NCBI RefSeq assembly: GCF_016862315.1
Contig: NZ_BOMS01000015.1
Span: forward strand, 1 to 64,000
Length of the DNA: 64,000 nucleotides
Source: Actinoplanes palleronii
GTDB lineage: Bacteria; Actinomycetota; Actinomycetes; Mycobacteriales; Micromonosporaceae
Direction of reading: 5' to 3'
A model generated the notes under the pieces. The model saw only the letters and a program-made list of their open reading frames with translations, did not search any database and was not told the origin of the DNA. Every line of letters begins with the position of its first letter. Positions within the stretch are counted from its first letter, which is position 1. Below are positions 29,044 to 39,291 of this stretch, in pieces. A program made the translations under genes and the position numbers.

Positions 29044-29163
29044 ATGATCGGGCCGGGTTCCGGCGGCGGACAACCTGTCCGGCGGTCCGGGCGGTACTCA
29101 TCGGACTACCATGTTGTGTCCGCCCGACGGGTGCGGGCGAAGCGACGCGGGAGGCGTGCGTGA
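29044..29163 (+). CDS. Unrecognised 39-aa basic ORF linking uvrC and rapZ
   Basis: ATG 29044 lies seven bases after a perfect GGAGGA (29031-29036) that directly follows the uvrC stop. It opens a 39-codon frame whose last third is very basic (SARRVRAKRRGRRA). Its TGA (29161-29163) overlaps the GTG start of rapZ (29160) as GTGA. The frame therefore fits both ends of the 129-base gap precisely, as expected of a translationally coupled small gene. No family is recognised. It could instead be a leader that couples rapZ to uvrC without a functional product. Confidence 0.5.
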   Translation: MIGPGSGGGQPVRRSGRYSSDYHVVSARRVRAKRRGRRA

Positions 29164-30074
29164 CGGAAGCGATGCCCGAGTTCGGACCCGGCGACGTGGT
29201 CGACCCGGACGAAGCCGGTACTGACCTGGTGGTGGTCACCGGGCTCTCCGGTGGCGGCCGCAGCACGGTGGCCCGGGCCCTGGAGAACGTCGGGTTCTAT
29301 GTGGTCGACAATCTGCCGCAGGCGCTGATGCTGGAGATGGCCGAGCTGGCCTTCGCCGCCGGCGGCGCGGCCCGGCGCACCGCGATGGTGCTGGACGTGC
29401 GCAGCCGCGCGTTCTCCACCGACCTCGCGGGCGCGGTGCGGGCCCTCAAGGAGCGCGGTTTCTCGCCGCGGGTGGTGTTCGTGGACGCCGACGACGAGGT
29501 GCTGATCCGGCGCTTCGAGTCGGTGCGCCGCTCGCACCCGCTGCAGGGTGACGGCCGGCTGGCCGACGGGATCGCCGCCGAGCGCAAGCTGCTCGCCGAG
29601 GCCCGTGAGCACGCCGACGTGATCATCGACACCAGCCACCTGAACGTGAACCAGCTCCGGCGCCGGGTGGAGGAACTGTTCGGTGGCGAGGACGCCCGCA
29701 AACTGCGGATCACCGTCCTCTCGTTCGGTTTCAAGTACGGCCTGCCACCGGACGCCGACTACGTGCTCGACGCCCGGTTCCTGCCCAACCCGTTCTGGGT
29801 GCCGGAGCTGCGCGAGCACACCGGCCTCGAGGAGGGCGTGAGCAGCTACGTGCTCGGTCAGGAGGGCGCCACCGACTTCGTGGCGACGTACGCCGGCCTG
29901 ATCGCGGCGACCGCGCCGGGCTTCGAGCGCGAGGGCAAGCGATACCTGACGGTCGCGATCGGGTGCACCGGTGGCAAACACCGGAGCGTGGCGATAACCG
30001 AGGAGTTGACTTCACGATTGAGCGGGATGCGTCTGTCGGCGCACGCCTCGCATCGTGACCTGGGGCGGGAGTGA
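29160..30074 (+). CDS. rapZ: RNase adapter protein RapZ
   Basis: 304 aa P-loop protein of the RapZ/YvcJ family. In E. coli RapZ controls decay of the GlmZ small RNA and so glucosamine-6-phosphate synthesis; the actinobacterial role is less clear. The nucleotide-binding loop reads TGLSGGGRST, with Arg where most homologues have Lys. The C-terminal domain has GFKYGLPPDADYVLDARFLPNPF and CTGGKHRSVAI, both diagnostic. GTG 29160 overlaps the upstream small ORF and its stop overlaps yvcK. Confidence 0.95.
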   Translation: MTEAMPEFGPGDVVDPDEAGTDLVVVTGLSGGGRSTVARALENVGFYVVDNLPQALMLEMAELAFAAGGAARRTAMVLDVRSRAFSTDLAGAVRALKERGFSPRVVFVDADDEVLIRRFESVRRSHPLQGDGRLADGIAAERKLLAEAREHADVIIDTSHLNVNQLRRRVEELFGGEDARKLRITVLSFGFKYGLPPDADYVLDARFLPNPFWVPELREHTGLEEGVSSYVLGQEGATDFVATYAGLIAATAPGFEREGKRYLTVAIGCTGGKHRSVAITEELTSRLSGMRLSAHASHRDLGRE

Positions 30075-31129
30075 CCGCCGCGGCCGAGGGCCGGGTGGAC
30101 CGGCCGGTCCGGGTGGTGGCGTTCGGCGGCGGGCACGGGCTGAGCGCCTCGCTCCGGGCGCTGCGGCACGCCGCGGCGGAGGTGCCGCTGGCCATCACCG
30201 CGATCGTCACGGTCGGCGACGACGGGGGTTCCAGCGGCCGCCTGCGGGTCGAGCGGGACGCCCTGCTGCCGCCGGGTGACCTGCGTCAGGCCCTGGCCGC
30301 GCTGGCCGATCAGCAGCCCACCGCGCAGCTCACCGCCCGGTTGATGCAGCACCGGTTCGCGGTGATGTCCGAGCCGGGCGACGGCGAGCCGCGAACCGGC
30401 CGCGGGCCCCGGCTCGAGCGGCGGGCCGACCGCAGCAAGGACACCTTGGCCGGGCACACCGTCGGCAACCTGCTGCTGCTCGGCCTGATGGAGATGCTCG
30501 GCGACCCGGTCGAGGCCCTCGATCACGCCGCCGAGATGGTCGGCGCGCAGGGCCGGGTGCTGCCGATGGCGCGGTACGCGGTCGGTATCGAGGCCGACGT
30601 GGTGGGCTCCGACCCTGCACGTCCGGGTGACACGGTCACCGTCCGGGGTCAGCATTCGGTGGCGGTCGCCGACGGCCGGGTGGAGTCGTTGCGGCTGGAA
30701 CCGGCCGATCCGCCGGCCTGTCCGCAGGCCGTCGAGGCGGTGCTCGCCGCCGACTGGCTGATCTTCGGTCCGGGCAGTTGGTTCACCAGTGTGCTGCCGC
30801 ACCTGCTGGTGCCCGGACTGGCCCGGGCGGTCGTCGCCAGCCCGGCCCGCAGGCTGGTAACCCTCAACCTGGGCACCGACAAGGAGACCCGCGGGCTGTC
30901 CGCCGCCGGGCACCTGGAGACCCTGCACCGATACCTGCCGGAGCTGCGGGTGGACACCGTGCTCGCCGACCTGAAATGGGCCGGCGAGCCGGAGCCGGTA
31001 CGCGTCGCCGCCCGCCGGATGGGCGCCGACCTGGTATTGGCACCCGTCGCCGTTGCCGACGGCAGCCCACGGCATGATCCTGAGGCACTGGGTGTTGCAC
31101 TGGTGCCAGTATTGGGCGCCGCTCGTTAA
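30071..31129 (+). CDS. yvcK: Gluconeogenesis factor YvcK/CofD family protein
   Basis: 352 aa, with the nucleotide-binding N-terminus [13 protein letters not shown] and the family motif [13 protein letters not shown]. YvcK (CuvA in mycobacteria) binds UDP-sugars and is needed for cell shape and growth on gluconeogenic substrates. Start GTG overlaps the rapZ stop as GTGA. The rapZ-yvcK-whiA order is the conserved Gram-positive arrangement. Confidence 0.95.
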   Translation: MTAAAEGRVDRPVRVVAFGGGHGLSASLRALRHAAAEVPLAITAIVTVGDDGGSSGRLRVERDALLPPGDLRQALAALADQQPTAQLTARLMQHRFAVMSEPGDGEPRTGRGPRLERRADRSKDTLAGHTVGNLLLLGLMEMLGDPVEALDHAAEMVGAQGRVLPMARYAVGIEADVVGSDPARPGDTVTVRGQHSVAVADGRVESLRLEPADPPACPQAVEAVLAADWLIFGPGSWFTSVLPHLLVPGLARAVVASPARRLVTLNLGTDKETRGLSAAGHLETLHRYLPELRVDTVLADLKWAGEPEPVRVAARRMGADLVLAPVAVADGSPRHDPEALGVALVPVLGAAR

Positions 31130-31187
31130 TTACTGGCGTAGTGCGACACACAATGTCCAAGATCCGGCGCATGAGGTGACATTCACG

Positions 31188-32168
31188 ATGGCGATGACCG
31201 CAGCGGTCAAAGACGAGCTGAGCCGGGTCGACGTGCCCAAGCCCTGTTGCCGGCGGGCGGAGATGGCATCCCTGCTCCGGTTCGCCGGTGGCTTGCACAT
31301 CGTCTCCGGCCGGGTGGTCGTCGAGGCCGAGCTGGACACCGGCGCGGTGGCGCGCCGGCTGCGCCGGGAGATCGCCGACGTGTACGGCTATCCCAGCGAG
31401 GTCCACGTGCTGGCCTCCGGCGGGCTGCGCAAGGGCAGCCATTACATCGTCCGGATCGTCAAGGACGGTGAGGCGCTGGCCCGGCAGACCGGGCTGCTCG
31501 ACGTGCGCGGCCGGCCGGTCCGTGGCCTGCCGCCGCACGTGGTGTCGGCGAACGTCTGTTGCGCGGTGGCCGCCTGGCGCGGCGCGTTCATGGCGCACGG
31601 CTCGCTCACCGAGCCGGGCCGCTCCAGCGCGCTGGAGATCACCTGTCCGGGACCGGAGGCGGCGCTCGCCCTGCGTGGCGCTGCCCGGCGGATAGGGATC
31701 ACGGCGAAGGAGCGCGAGGTCCGCGGGGTGGACCGGGTTGTGATCAAGGACGGGGACGCGATCGCGGCGCTGCTCACCCGGATCGGCGCGCACTCCAGCG
31801 TGCTGGCCTGGGAGGAGCGCCGGGTCCGGCGTGAGGTGCGGGCCACGGCCAACCGCCTCGCGAACTTCGACGACGCGAACCTGCGGCGTTCGGCCCGGGC
31901 GGCGGTGGCCGCGGCGGCCCGGGTCACCCGGGCGCTGGAGATCCTCTCCGAGGAGGCGCCGAACCATCTGACCTCGGCCGGCCAACTGCGGCTGGAGCAC
32001 CGGCAGGCGTCGCTGGAGGAGCTGGGCGCGCTGGCCGACCCGCCGCTGACCAAGGACGCCATCGCGGGACGGATCCGCCGGCTGCTGGCGCTGGCCGACA
32101 AGCGCGCCCGCGACCTGGGCATCCCCGACACGGAAGCCGCTGTGACCCCGGAGATGATGGCGTGTTGA
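31188..32168 (+). CDS. whiA: Sporulation/DNA-binding regulator WhiA
   Basis: 326 aa. The N-terminal half is a degenerate LAGLIDADG homing-endonuclease fold ([19 protein letters not shown]...) and the C-terminal part a helix-turn-helix ([17 protein letters not shown]). In Streptomyces it works with WhiB to start sporulation septation. ATG 31188 ([14 protein letters not shown]) is chosen because the open frame upstream overlaps yvcK and is not family-like; ATG 31194 is possible. It follows yvcK by 58 bases. Confidence 0.96.
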   Translation: MAMTAAVKDELSRVDVPKPCCRRAEMASLLRFAGGLHIVSGRVVVEAELDTGAVARRLRREIADVYGYPSEVHVLASGGLRKGSHYIVRIVKDGEALARQTGLLDVRGRPVRGLPPHVVSANVCCAVAAWRGAFMAHGSLTEPGRSSALEITCPGPEAALALRGAARRIGITAKEREVRGVDRVVIKDGDAIAALLTRIGAHSSVLAWEERRVRREVRATANRLANFDDANLRRSARAAVAAAARVTRALEILSEEAPNHLTSAGQLRLEHRQASLEELGALADPPLTKDAIAGRIRRLLALADKRARDLGIPDTEAAVTPEMMAC

Positions 32169-33574
<1,406 letters not shown>

Positions 33575-33576
33575 TC

Positions 33577-34773
33577 TTGAAGACTCTCGACGACCTGCTC
33601 GGCGAGGGTGTATCGGGTCGGCGCGTCTTCGTGCGCGCCGACCTGAACGTCCCGTTCGACAAGGCCAACCCCGGGGTCATCAGTGACGACGGCCGCGCCC
33701 GCGCGGTGCTGCCGACGCTGATCGCCCTGCGCGACGCCGGCGCCCGCGTGATCGTGGCGTCCCACCTGGGCCGTCCGAAGGGCGCGCCGGACCCTGCTTT
33801 CACCCTGGCGCCGGTGGCGACGCGGCTCGGTGAGCTGCTCGGTTCCGCGGTCGTTTTCGCGTCCGACACCGTGGGGGAGGACGCGCAGGCCAAGGTCGGC
33901 GCGCTCGCCGACGGTGAGGTCCTGCTCCTGGAGAACCTGCGGTTCAACAAGGGCGAGACGTCGAAGGACGATGCGGAACGCGGAGCTTTCGCCGACCAGC
34001 TCGCGAAATTCGCAGACTTCTACGTCGATGACGCTTTTGGCGCGGTGCACCGGAAGCACGCCTCGGTGTACGACGTGCCGGCCCGGCTGCCGCACTACGC
34101 GGGTGGCCTGGTCGTCAAAGAGGTCGAGGTGCTCCGCAAGGTCTCCGAGACCCCGGAGAATCCCTACGTCGTCGTCCTCGGCGGCTCGAAGGTCTCCGAC
34201 AAGCTCGCCGTGATCCAGGCGCTGCTGCCGAAGGTGGACAAGCTCCTCGTCGGCGGCGGCATGTGCTTCACGTTCCTCAAGGCGCAGGGTCACGAGGTGG
34301 GCAAGTCCCTCCTCGAGGCCGAGATGATCTCCACCTGTGCCTCGCTCCTGGAGCAGGCTGACGGTCGGATCGTGCTCCCGGTGGACGTCGTGGCGGCAAC
34401 CGCGTTCTCAGCTGACGCGGACCATGCCGTTTACGATATTTCCGAGATTCCCGCCGACCGGCTCGGCCTCGACATCGGCCCCAAGTCGACGGAGCTCTTC
34501 GCGTCGGCGATCGCCGGTGCCAAGACGGTCTTCTGGAACGGCCCGATGGGCGTCTTCGAGCTCGCCCCGTTCGCCGCGGGTACCCGTGGCGTCGCCGAGG
34601 CGATCACGAAGATCGACGGCTTCTCGGTCGTCGGCGGTGGCGACTCGGCCGCCGCGGTCCGCACGCTCGGCCTGGACGAGACCGCGTTCGGCCACATCTC
34701 CACCGGTGGGGGCGCGTCCCTGGAGTACCTCGAAGGCAAGACGCTGCCGGGCGTCGCCGCGTTGGAGAAGTGA
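33577..34773 (+). CDS. pgk: Phosphoglycerate kinase
   Basis: 398 aa two-domain kinase that makes ATP from 1,3-bisphosphoglycerate. RADLNVPFD near the N-terminus and the C-terminal GGGDSAAAV motif are intact. The best start is an unusual TTG at 33577 ([11 protein letters not shown]), because every ATG/GTG upstream lies inside gap and gives a non-family N-terminus. Its stop overlaps the tpiA ATG in TGATG. Confidence 0.95.
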   Translation: MKTLDDLLGEGVSGRRVFVRADLNVPFDKANPGVISDDGRARAVLPTLIALRDAGARVIVASHLGRPKGAPDPAFTLAPVATRLGELLGSAVVFASDTVGEDAQAKVGALADGEVLLLENLRFNKGETSKDDAERGAFADQLAKFADFYVDDAFGAVHRKHASVYDVPARLPHYAGGLVVKEVEVLRKVSETPENPYVVVLGGSKVSDKLAVIQALLPKVDKLLVGGGMCFTFLKAQGHEVGKSLLEAEMISTCASLLEQADGRIVLPVDVVAATAFSADADHAVYDISEIPADRLGLDIGPKSTELFASAIAGAKTVFWNGPMGVFELAPFAAGTRGVAEAITKIDGFSVVGGGDSAAAVRTLGLDETAFGHISTGGGASLEYLEGKTLPGVAALEK

Positions 34774-35564
34774 TGGGTGACGTGACCCGCAAGCCGATCA
34801 TCGCCGGTAACTGGAAGATGAACCTCAACCACTACGAGGCGAATCTGCTGATCCAGAAGCTGGCGGCGAGCCTGACCGGTGAGCAGCTGGAGGCCGTCGA
34901 GACGGTCGTGCTGCCGCCGTTCACCGACCTGCGCACGGTGCAGACCGCGATCGAGGGCGACAAGCTCGCGATCGCGTACGGCGCCCAGGACATCTCCAAG
35001 CACGCGTCGGGTGCGTACACCGGGGAGATCGCCGGCTCGATGCTGGCGAAGCTCGGCTGCACCTACGTGGCGATCGGCCACTCCGAGCGCCGCGAGTACC
35101 ACGACGAGACCGACGAGCTGGTCAACGCGAAGATCAAGGCGGCCTTCACGGCCGGCCTGACCCCGATCTTCTGCGTCGGCGAGGGTCTGTCGATCCGGGA
35201 GGCCTCCGGGCACGTGGCGCACTGCACGGCGCAGGTCGACGCGGGCCTCGACGGGCTCAAGGAAGACCAGATCAAGCAGATCGTCATCGCGTACGAGCCG
35301 GTCTGGGCGATCGGCACCGGCAAGACCGCGACGCCGGAGGACGCGCAGGAGGTCTGTGGCGCCATCCGGGCCCGGCTGGCCGAGAAGTACGGCAGCGACG
35401 TCGCCGAGGCGGTCCGCATCCAGTACGGTGGATCGGTCAAGGCGGCGAACATCGCTTCGATCATGGCCAAACCGGACGTGGACGGTGCCCTGGTCGGCGG
35501 TGCTGCCCTGGACGCCGAGGAGTTCGCCTCCATCGTGCGCTTCAAGGAGCACGTCGCTCGCTGA
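34773..35564 (+). CDS. tpiA: Triose-phosphate isomerase
   Basis: 263 aa TIM-barrel isomerase. IIAGNWKMN carries Asn and Lys of the active site, [11 protein letters not shown] the catalytic His, and [11 protein letters not shown] the catalytic Glu. ATG 34773 overlaps the pgk stop by one base, so the two are translationally coupled. A 9-bp hairpin follows at 35599. Confidence 0.96.
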   Translation: MGDVTRKPIIAGNWKMNLNHYEANLLIQKLAASLTGEQLEAVETVVLPPFTDLRTVQTAIEGDKLAIAYGAQDISKHASGAYTGEIAGSMLAKLGCTYVAIGHSERREYHDETDELVNAKIKAAFTAGLTPIFCVGEGLSIREASGHVAHCTAQVDAGLDGLKEDQIKQIVIAYEPVWAIGTGKTATPEDAQEVCGAIRARLAEKYGSDVAEAVRIQYGGSVKAANIASIMAKPDVDGALVGGAALDAEEFASIVRFKEHVAR

Positions 35565-35598
35565 GAAGTGTGTAACGACCTGAGCTACGAATCGCGCG

Positions 35599-35625
35599 TG
35601 CCCGGCCGGATGAAACGGCCGGGCA
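35599..35625 (+). terminator. Hairpin after tpiA
   Basis: TGCCCGGCC (35599-35607) pairs with GGCCGGGCA (35617-35625). It separates tpiA from secG and may reduce read-through; a TATTGT -10-like element follows at 35631. Confidence 0.55.
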
Positions 35626-35676
35626 CCCGCTATTGTGGGACCGCTGCAGTGCCCTTCGAGAGGAATGAACCCGACC

Positions 35677-35931
35677 ATGCCGATCGGATTCGCGTACACG
35701 CTGATCGTGTTGCTGATCATCACGAGCATCCTGCTGACCCTGCTGATCCTGCTGCACCGCGGTAAGGGTGGCGGCATGTCCAGCATGTTCGGTGGCGGCG
35801 TGTCCTCCAGCCTGGCCGGTTCCTCGGTGGCGGAGAAGAACCTCGACCGGTACACGGTTCTGGTCGGCATCATCTGGTTCGCCTGCGTCGTCGGTCTCGG
35901 CTTCTGGCTCAAGCTCGCGGTGGGTTCCTGA
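35677..35931 (+). CDS. secG: Preprotein translocase subunit SecG
   Basis: 84 aa with two transmembrane helices (about 5-25 and 54-76) joined by the conserved GKGGGMSSMFGGG loop. It is the accessory subunit of the SecYEG channel. ATG 35677 gives MPIGFAYTLIV, as in related proteins; an ATG four codons earlier abuts the GAGAGGA site. Its position after tpiA is conserved in actinobacteria. Confidence 0.93.
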   Translation: MPIGFAYTLIVLLIITSILLTLLILLHRGKGGGMSSMFGGGVSSSLAGSSVAEKNLDRYTVLVGIIWFACVVGLGFWLKLAVGS

Positions 35932-35956
35932 CCCGCGACAACCGTCGTAGACTCTG

Positions 35957-35996
35957 CCGCGCGGCCGGTTCATCCGGCCGCGCGGTTTGTCTTTTT
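35957..35996 (+). terminator. Intrinsic terminator after secG
   Basis: CCGCGCGGCCGG (35957-35968), loop TTCAT, perfect complement CCGGCCGCGCGG (35974-35985), followed by TTTGTCTTTTT. A textbook Rho-independent terminator. Confidence 0.92.
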
Positions 35997-36045
35997 GATC
36001 AAAAAAGTGATCAGGGTAAGCCCGAGTTGATCAGGAGTGACGTCC

Positions 36046-36390
36046 GTGTCCAGTGGCAGCGCCATCCGCGGCAGCCGAGTCGGCTCCAGCCCGATGCGCC
36101 CCGACGAGCGCACCGAACCCGCACCGCGCCGGCAGGTCAGCTATTTCTGTGCGGCCGGTCACAACAGCCGGATCTGGTTCGCCGCTGAGGCGCCGGCTCC
36201 GGAGACCTGGGACTGCCCGCGCTGCGGCCAGCCCGCCGGCCTCGACCAGGAGCAGCCTCCGGGCCGGTCCCGCACCGAGCCGTTCAAGTCGCACCTGGCC
36301 TACGTCAAGGAGCGCCGCTCGGACGAGGACGCCGCGGCGATCCTGGCCGAGGCGCTGGCCAAGGTCCGGCAGCGCCGCGGCCGGGAGTAA
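36046..36390 (+). CDS. rbpA: RNA polymerase-binding protein RbpA
   Basis: 114 aa actinobacterial activator that binds the principal sigma factor and stabilises the open promoter complex. The N-terminal tail (AIRGSRVGSSPM) and the zinc-ribbon-like core with CAAGH and CPRCG are visible. The terminal sigma-interacting helix is HLAYVKERRSDEDAAAIL. GTG 36046 is preferred, since AGGAG (36033) is eight bases before it but overlaps the alternative GTG 36037. Confidence 0.9.
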   Translation: MSSGSAIRGSRVGSSPMRPDERTEPAPRRQVSYFCAAGHNSRIWFAAEAPAPETWDCPRCGQPAGLDQEQPPGRSRTEPFKSHLAYVKERRSDEDAAAILAEALAKVRQRRGRE

Positions 36391-36396
36391 GCCTCG

Positions 36397-36999
36397 TTAC
36401 AGCGGGCTGGTGTCGCGGCCCAGGAAGAGCGCACCGGCATCCGGGACCGGCAGGTCCCGGAACCCCAGCCGCTGATAGAACGCGTGCGCGCCGTGGTTCT
36501 CCGGCGCCATGCCGAGGTGCACCCGGGGCACGCCGGCGGCGCGCAGTCCGGTCAGGAACGCGGCCATCAAGCCGCGTCCCTGCCCCTTGCCCTGCCATTC
36601 CGGCAGCAGGTCGATGTGCAGGTGTGCCGGGTGGTCGTGCAGCTCGGGCAGCAGCATCCGCTCCGGGTGCCGGTGCAACTCGAGCATCTCCTCGTCGCGC
36701 GGGTCGCCGTCGACCAGCCGGTCCGCGGTGGCCGGCAGCCACTCCGCGCGGTATCGCTCGACGAACGTGGCGGTGTCCGCCGTACCGATGATGTAGCCGA
36801 CCGGGCGGCCGGTCCCGTCGTCCAGGACGTGCGCGTGCTCCGGCTCCAGGATCACGTAGGGCGCCGCCCAGATGTCCCCGAGCAGGCGGTCCGAGCTGTA
36901 CTTCCCGCGTGCGTCGCCGCCCGCCTCGCCGGTCCGGACGCAGATGTCGTAGATGGCGTCGAGGTCGCTCGATCGGTAGGCGCGAATCGCAACAGGCAC
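36397..36999 (-). CDS. GNAT family N-acetyltransferase
   Basis: 200 aa single-domain GNAT enzyme: AIRAYRSSDLDAIYDIC at the N-terminus, the CoA-binding loop LPEWQGKGQGRGLM, and LGMAPENHGAHAFYQRLGF at the end. The extended middle region (ADTATFVERYRAEWLPATAD) resembles eukaryotic-type O-GlcNAcase C-terminal GNAT-like proteins, but the substrate is unknown. GTG 36999 is the likely start. Convergent with rbpA. Confidence 0.85.
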   Translation of the reverse strand: MPVAIRAYRSSDLDAIYDICVRTGEAGGDARGKYSSDRLLGDIWAAPYVILEPEHAHVLDDGTGRPVGYIIGTADTATFVERYRAEWLPATADRLVDGDPRDEEMLELHRHPERMLLPELHDHPAHLHIDLLPEWQGKGQGRGLMAAFLTGLRAAGVPRVHLGMAPENHGAHAFYQRLGFRDLPVPDAGALFLGRDTSPL

Positions 37000-37023
37000 C
37001 TTCCGGAGTCTACGGATGGCAGC

Positions 37024-37440
37024 ATGAGCGGCATGAACTGGACTCTCGAGGTGGTCATCGTTCCGGTCAGCGACATCGACCGGGCCAAACGGTTCTATGC
37101 CGAGCAACTCGGCTTCCATGTCGATCATGACACCGTGTTCGGCGACCAGGTGCGGATCGTGCAGCTGACCCCGCCGGGCAGCGGCTGCTCGATCGTGTTC
37201 GGCAAGGGCGCGGTGCCGGAGATGCCGCCCGGCTCGCTCAAGGGCCTGCAACTGGTGGTCCGGGACATCAAGGCGGCGCACGCCGAGCTGGTCTCCCGCG
37301 GCGTCCAGGTCAGCGACGTGACGACGCTGGGGGAGAACCCGTCGCCGACCCCGGATCCGCTGGACAACGTCGGATTCGTCTTCTTCAGCGACCCGGACGG
37401 CAACGCCTGGGCGGTTCAGCAGATCTCGTCCCGTACCTGA
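37024..37440 (+). CDS. VOC family (glyoxalase/dioxygenase-like) protein
   Basis: 138 aa with the paired beta-alpha-beta-beta-beta units of the vicinal-oxygen-chelate fold: VVIVPVSDIDRAKRFYAEQLGF, then LQLVVRDIKAAHAEL and FSDPDGNAWAVQQ. These proteins include glyoxalase I, bleomycin-binding proteins and dioxygenases; this one cannot be assigned further. ATG 37024 or 37033. Divergent from the GNAT gene by 24 bases. Confidence 0.85.
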   Translation: MSGMNWTLEVVIVPVSDIDRAKRFYAEQLGFHVDHDTVFGDQVRIVQLTPPGSGCSIVFGKGAVPEMPPGSLKGLQLVVRDIKAAHAELVSRGVQVSDVTTLGENPSPTPDPLDNVGFVFFSDPDGNAWAVQQISSRT

Positions 37441-37495
37441 CCTGACCTGCCCGGTCCGGGCGCGCTGCGCGCCCGGACCATGTCCCCGCTCGAGG

Positions 37496-38224
37496 TCAGC
37501 GGTTCGCCGCGGCAGCCTGATCCAGAAGCCAGAGCGTTTTGCGTACGCCCTGAGCACGAGCCGCCGGCAGATCCCCGCCGGCCAGCGCCGACGCGATCGG
37601 CCCGGCCTTGTCCGCACCCGCGGCGACCAGCCACACCTCGTCGGCGCCGCGGATCGTCGCCAGGGACAGCGTGACCCGGGTCGGCGGCGGCTTCGGGCTG
37701 TCGAAGGTGGCCACCGCGGCACCCTCCTCCTTGAGCACCGGGTGCCCCGGGAACAGCGACGCCACGTGCCCGTCCTCGCCGACCCCGAGCATCAGTACGT
37801 CGAAGCGGGCCACCCGGCCGTCACCGGCGGCGGTCAGCTCGGCCGCGTACCGGGCGGCGGCCGCTGTCGCGTCGTCACCGTCCGGGCCGTCCGAGGCGGG
37901 CATCGCGTGCACCCGGGCCGGGTCCAGCGGCAGCGCGTCCAGCAGCGCCTCCCGGGCCTGGGTCTCGTTGCGGTCCGGGTCACCGGAGGGCAGGAAACGC
38001 TCGTCGCCCCACCACAGGTCCACCCGGGACCAGTCGATCGCCGCGGCGGCCGGTAGCTCCCGGACCGTGCGCAGCACCTTGGCGGCCACCCGGCCGCCGG
38101 TCAGCACCACGCTGGCGGTGCCGTGCACCGCCTGCGCGTCGATGATCCGGATGACGAGCCGCGCGGCCACCGTCGACGCCAGGATGTCGGCGTCCGGAAC
38201 CACCACGACCACGGTCTCACTCAC
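37496..38224 (-). CDS. pgl: 6-phosphogluconolactonase
   Basis: 242 aa DevB-type lactonase of the oxidative pentose-phosphate pathway. LTGGRVAAKVL, VDLWWGDERFLP and LGVGEDGHVASLFPGH are the family signatures. GTG 38224 is placed seven bases after GGAGAA. It is last in the tkt-tal-zwf-opcA-pgl run on this strand, though a strong hairpin sits just before it. Confidence 0.95.
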   Translation of the reverse strand: MSETVVVVVPDADILASTVAARLVIRIIDAQAVHGTASVVLTGGRVAAKVLRTVRELPAAAAIDWSRVDLWWGDERFLPSGDPDRNETQAREALLDALPLDPARVHAMPASDGPDGDDATAAAARYAAELTAAGDGRVARFDVLMLGVGEDGHVASLFPGHPVLKEEGAAVATFDSPKPPPTRVTLSLATIRGADEVWLVAAGADKAGPIASALAGGDLPAARAQGVRKTLWLLDQAAAANR

Positions 38225-38243
38225 TTGGGTTCTCCTTCGACGG

Positions 38244-38275
38244 AAGGGCCGTCCACCGATCGGCGGACGGCCCTT
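38244..38275 (-). terminator. Hairpin between opcA and pgl
   Basis: AAGGGCCGTCC (38244-38254) pairs perfectly with GGACGGCCCTT (38265-38275). It may attenuate transcription into pgl and so lower its expression relative to zwf-opcA. Confidence 0.65.
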
Positions 38276-38292
38276 CTCATGTAGTTGTCGGA

Positions 38293-39291
38293 CTAGCCGG
38301 CCATCGCGTCGGTCGGTGCGGCGGCCCGGGCTGCCAGGGTCGGGTCCTTCCAGACGTGCACCCGCATCGGCAGCCGGTGGTCGAGACCGGCGACGCCGGC
38401 CATGGCACCCAGCGCGTCCGCGTAGATCTGGTCGGCGTCGAGCCGGCGCAGCTCCTCGGCGAGCTCGTCGCCGACCGCCCGGCGGGGGAGCGGCATGTAC
38501 CGATCCTCCTGACCGGACCGGCTGAACAGGGCGGTGCCCTCTTCCCGGGTGACCCGGACGTAGTCGCCGTTCTCGCACTGCAGCTCGACCGAGTGCAGCC
38601 GCGGGGAGCGGTCGGTGTGCTCCATCGTCGGCTCGATGTTGAGCCGGGCCTTGAGCCAGCCGAGCATCAGCCAGGCGGTCGGGTCCTTCGCCGGCGCCAC
38701 GATCTTGGCGCCGATCACCCGGGCCTCGGTGGCGTCGAACGCGCCGGCCACCAGGCTCCGCCAGAGCGTGATCCGGGTCCAGGTGAGGTCGGTGTCACCG
38801 GGCGCGTAGTCGATCGCCCGCTGGCGCAGCGCGGCCACCGGGTCGGGCGCCTGCGCGCTGTCGGTGATCCGGCGGTCGGCCACCACACCCAGGAAGTCGT
38901 TGGCGATCATGTTCGGCGGCTCCTCGTGCCACCAGGAGACCACCGGGACGTCCGGGGCGAGCAGCGGCATGACCACCGACTCGGCGTGCAGCGCGAGCCG
39001 GCCGTACATCCGCATCACGACCGCCTCGGCCGGGCCCAGCCGGCCACCGACGACGATCTCCGCGTCCAGCCGGCTGCGTCCGTCCAGATCGGAGCGGACC
39101 ACGATCAGCAGACGGCACGGGTGCGCGGAGGCGGCTATCGTGGCGGCCGCCTCGGCCTCCCGGACCTTCTTCTCCTCGACCACGGCGATCAGGGTCAGCG
39201 CGAGCCCGGAGGCCACGCCCCCGGCACTGCGGCGTTCCGCGGCGAGTGCCTTCACGACCTCGTTACCAGTGGTGTCCCACAGCCCGATCAT
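38293..39291 (-). CDS. opcA: Glucose-6-phosphate dehydrogenase assembly protein OpcA
   Basis: 332 aa protein that in actinobacteria and cyanobacteria is needed for full G6PDH activity. The N-terminal MIGLWDTTGNEVVKAL and central DVPVVSWWHEEPPN are recognisable. ATG 39291 overlaps the zwf stop as ATGA, so it is coupled to its partner enzyme. Confidence 0.95.
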   Translation of the reverse strand: MIGLWDTTGNEVVKALAAERRSAGGVASGLALTLIAVVEEKKVREAEAAATIAASAHPCRLLIVVRSDLDGRSRLDAEIVVGGRLGPAEAVVMRMYGRLALHAESVVMPLLAPDVPVVSWWHEEPPNMIANDFLGVVADRRITDSAQAPDPVAALRQRAIDYAPGDTDLTWTRITLWRSLVAGAFDATEARVIGAKIVAPAKDPTAWLMLGWLKARLNIEPTMEHTDRSPRLHSVELQCENGDYVRVTREEGTALFSRSGQEDRYMPLPRRAVGDELAEELRRLDADQIYADALGAMAGVAGLDHRLPMRVHVWKDPTLAARAAAPTDAMAG

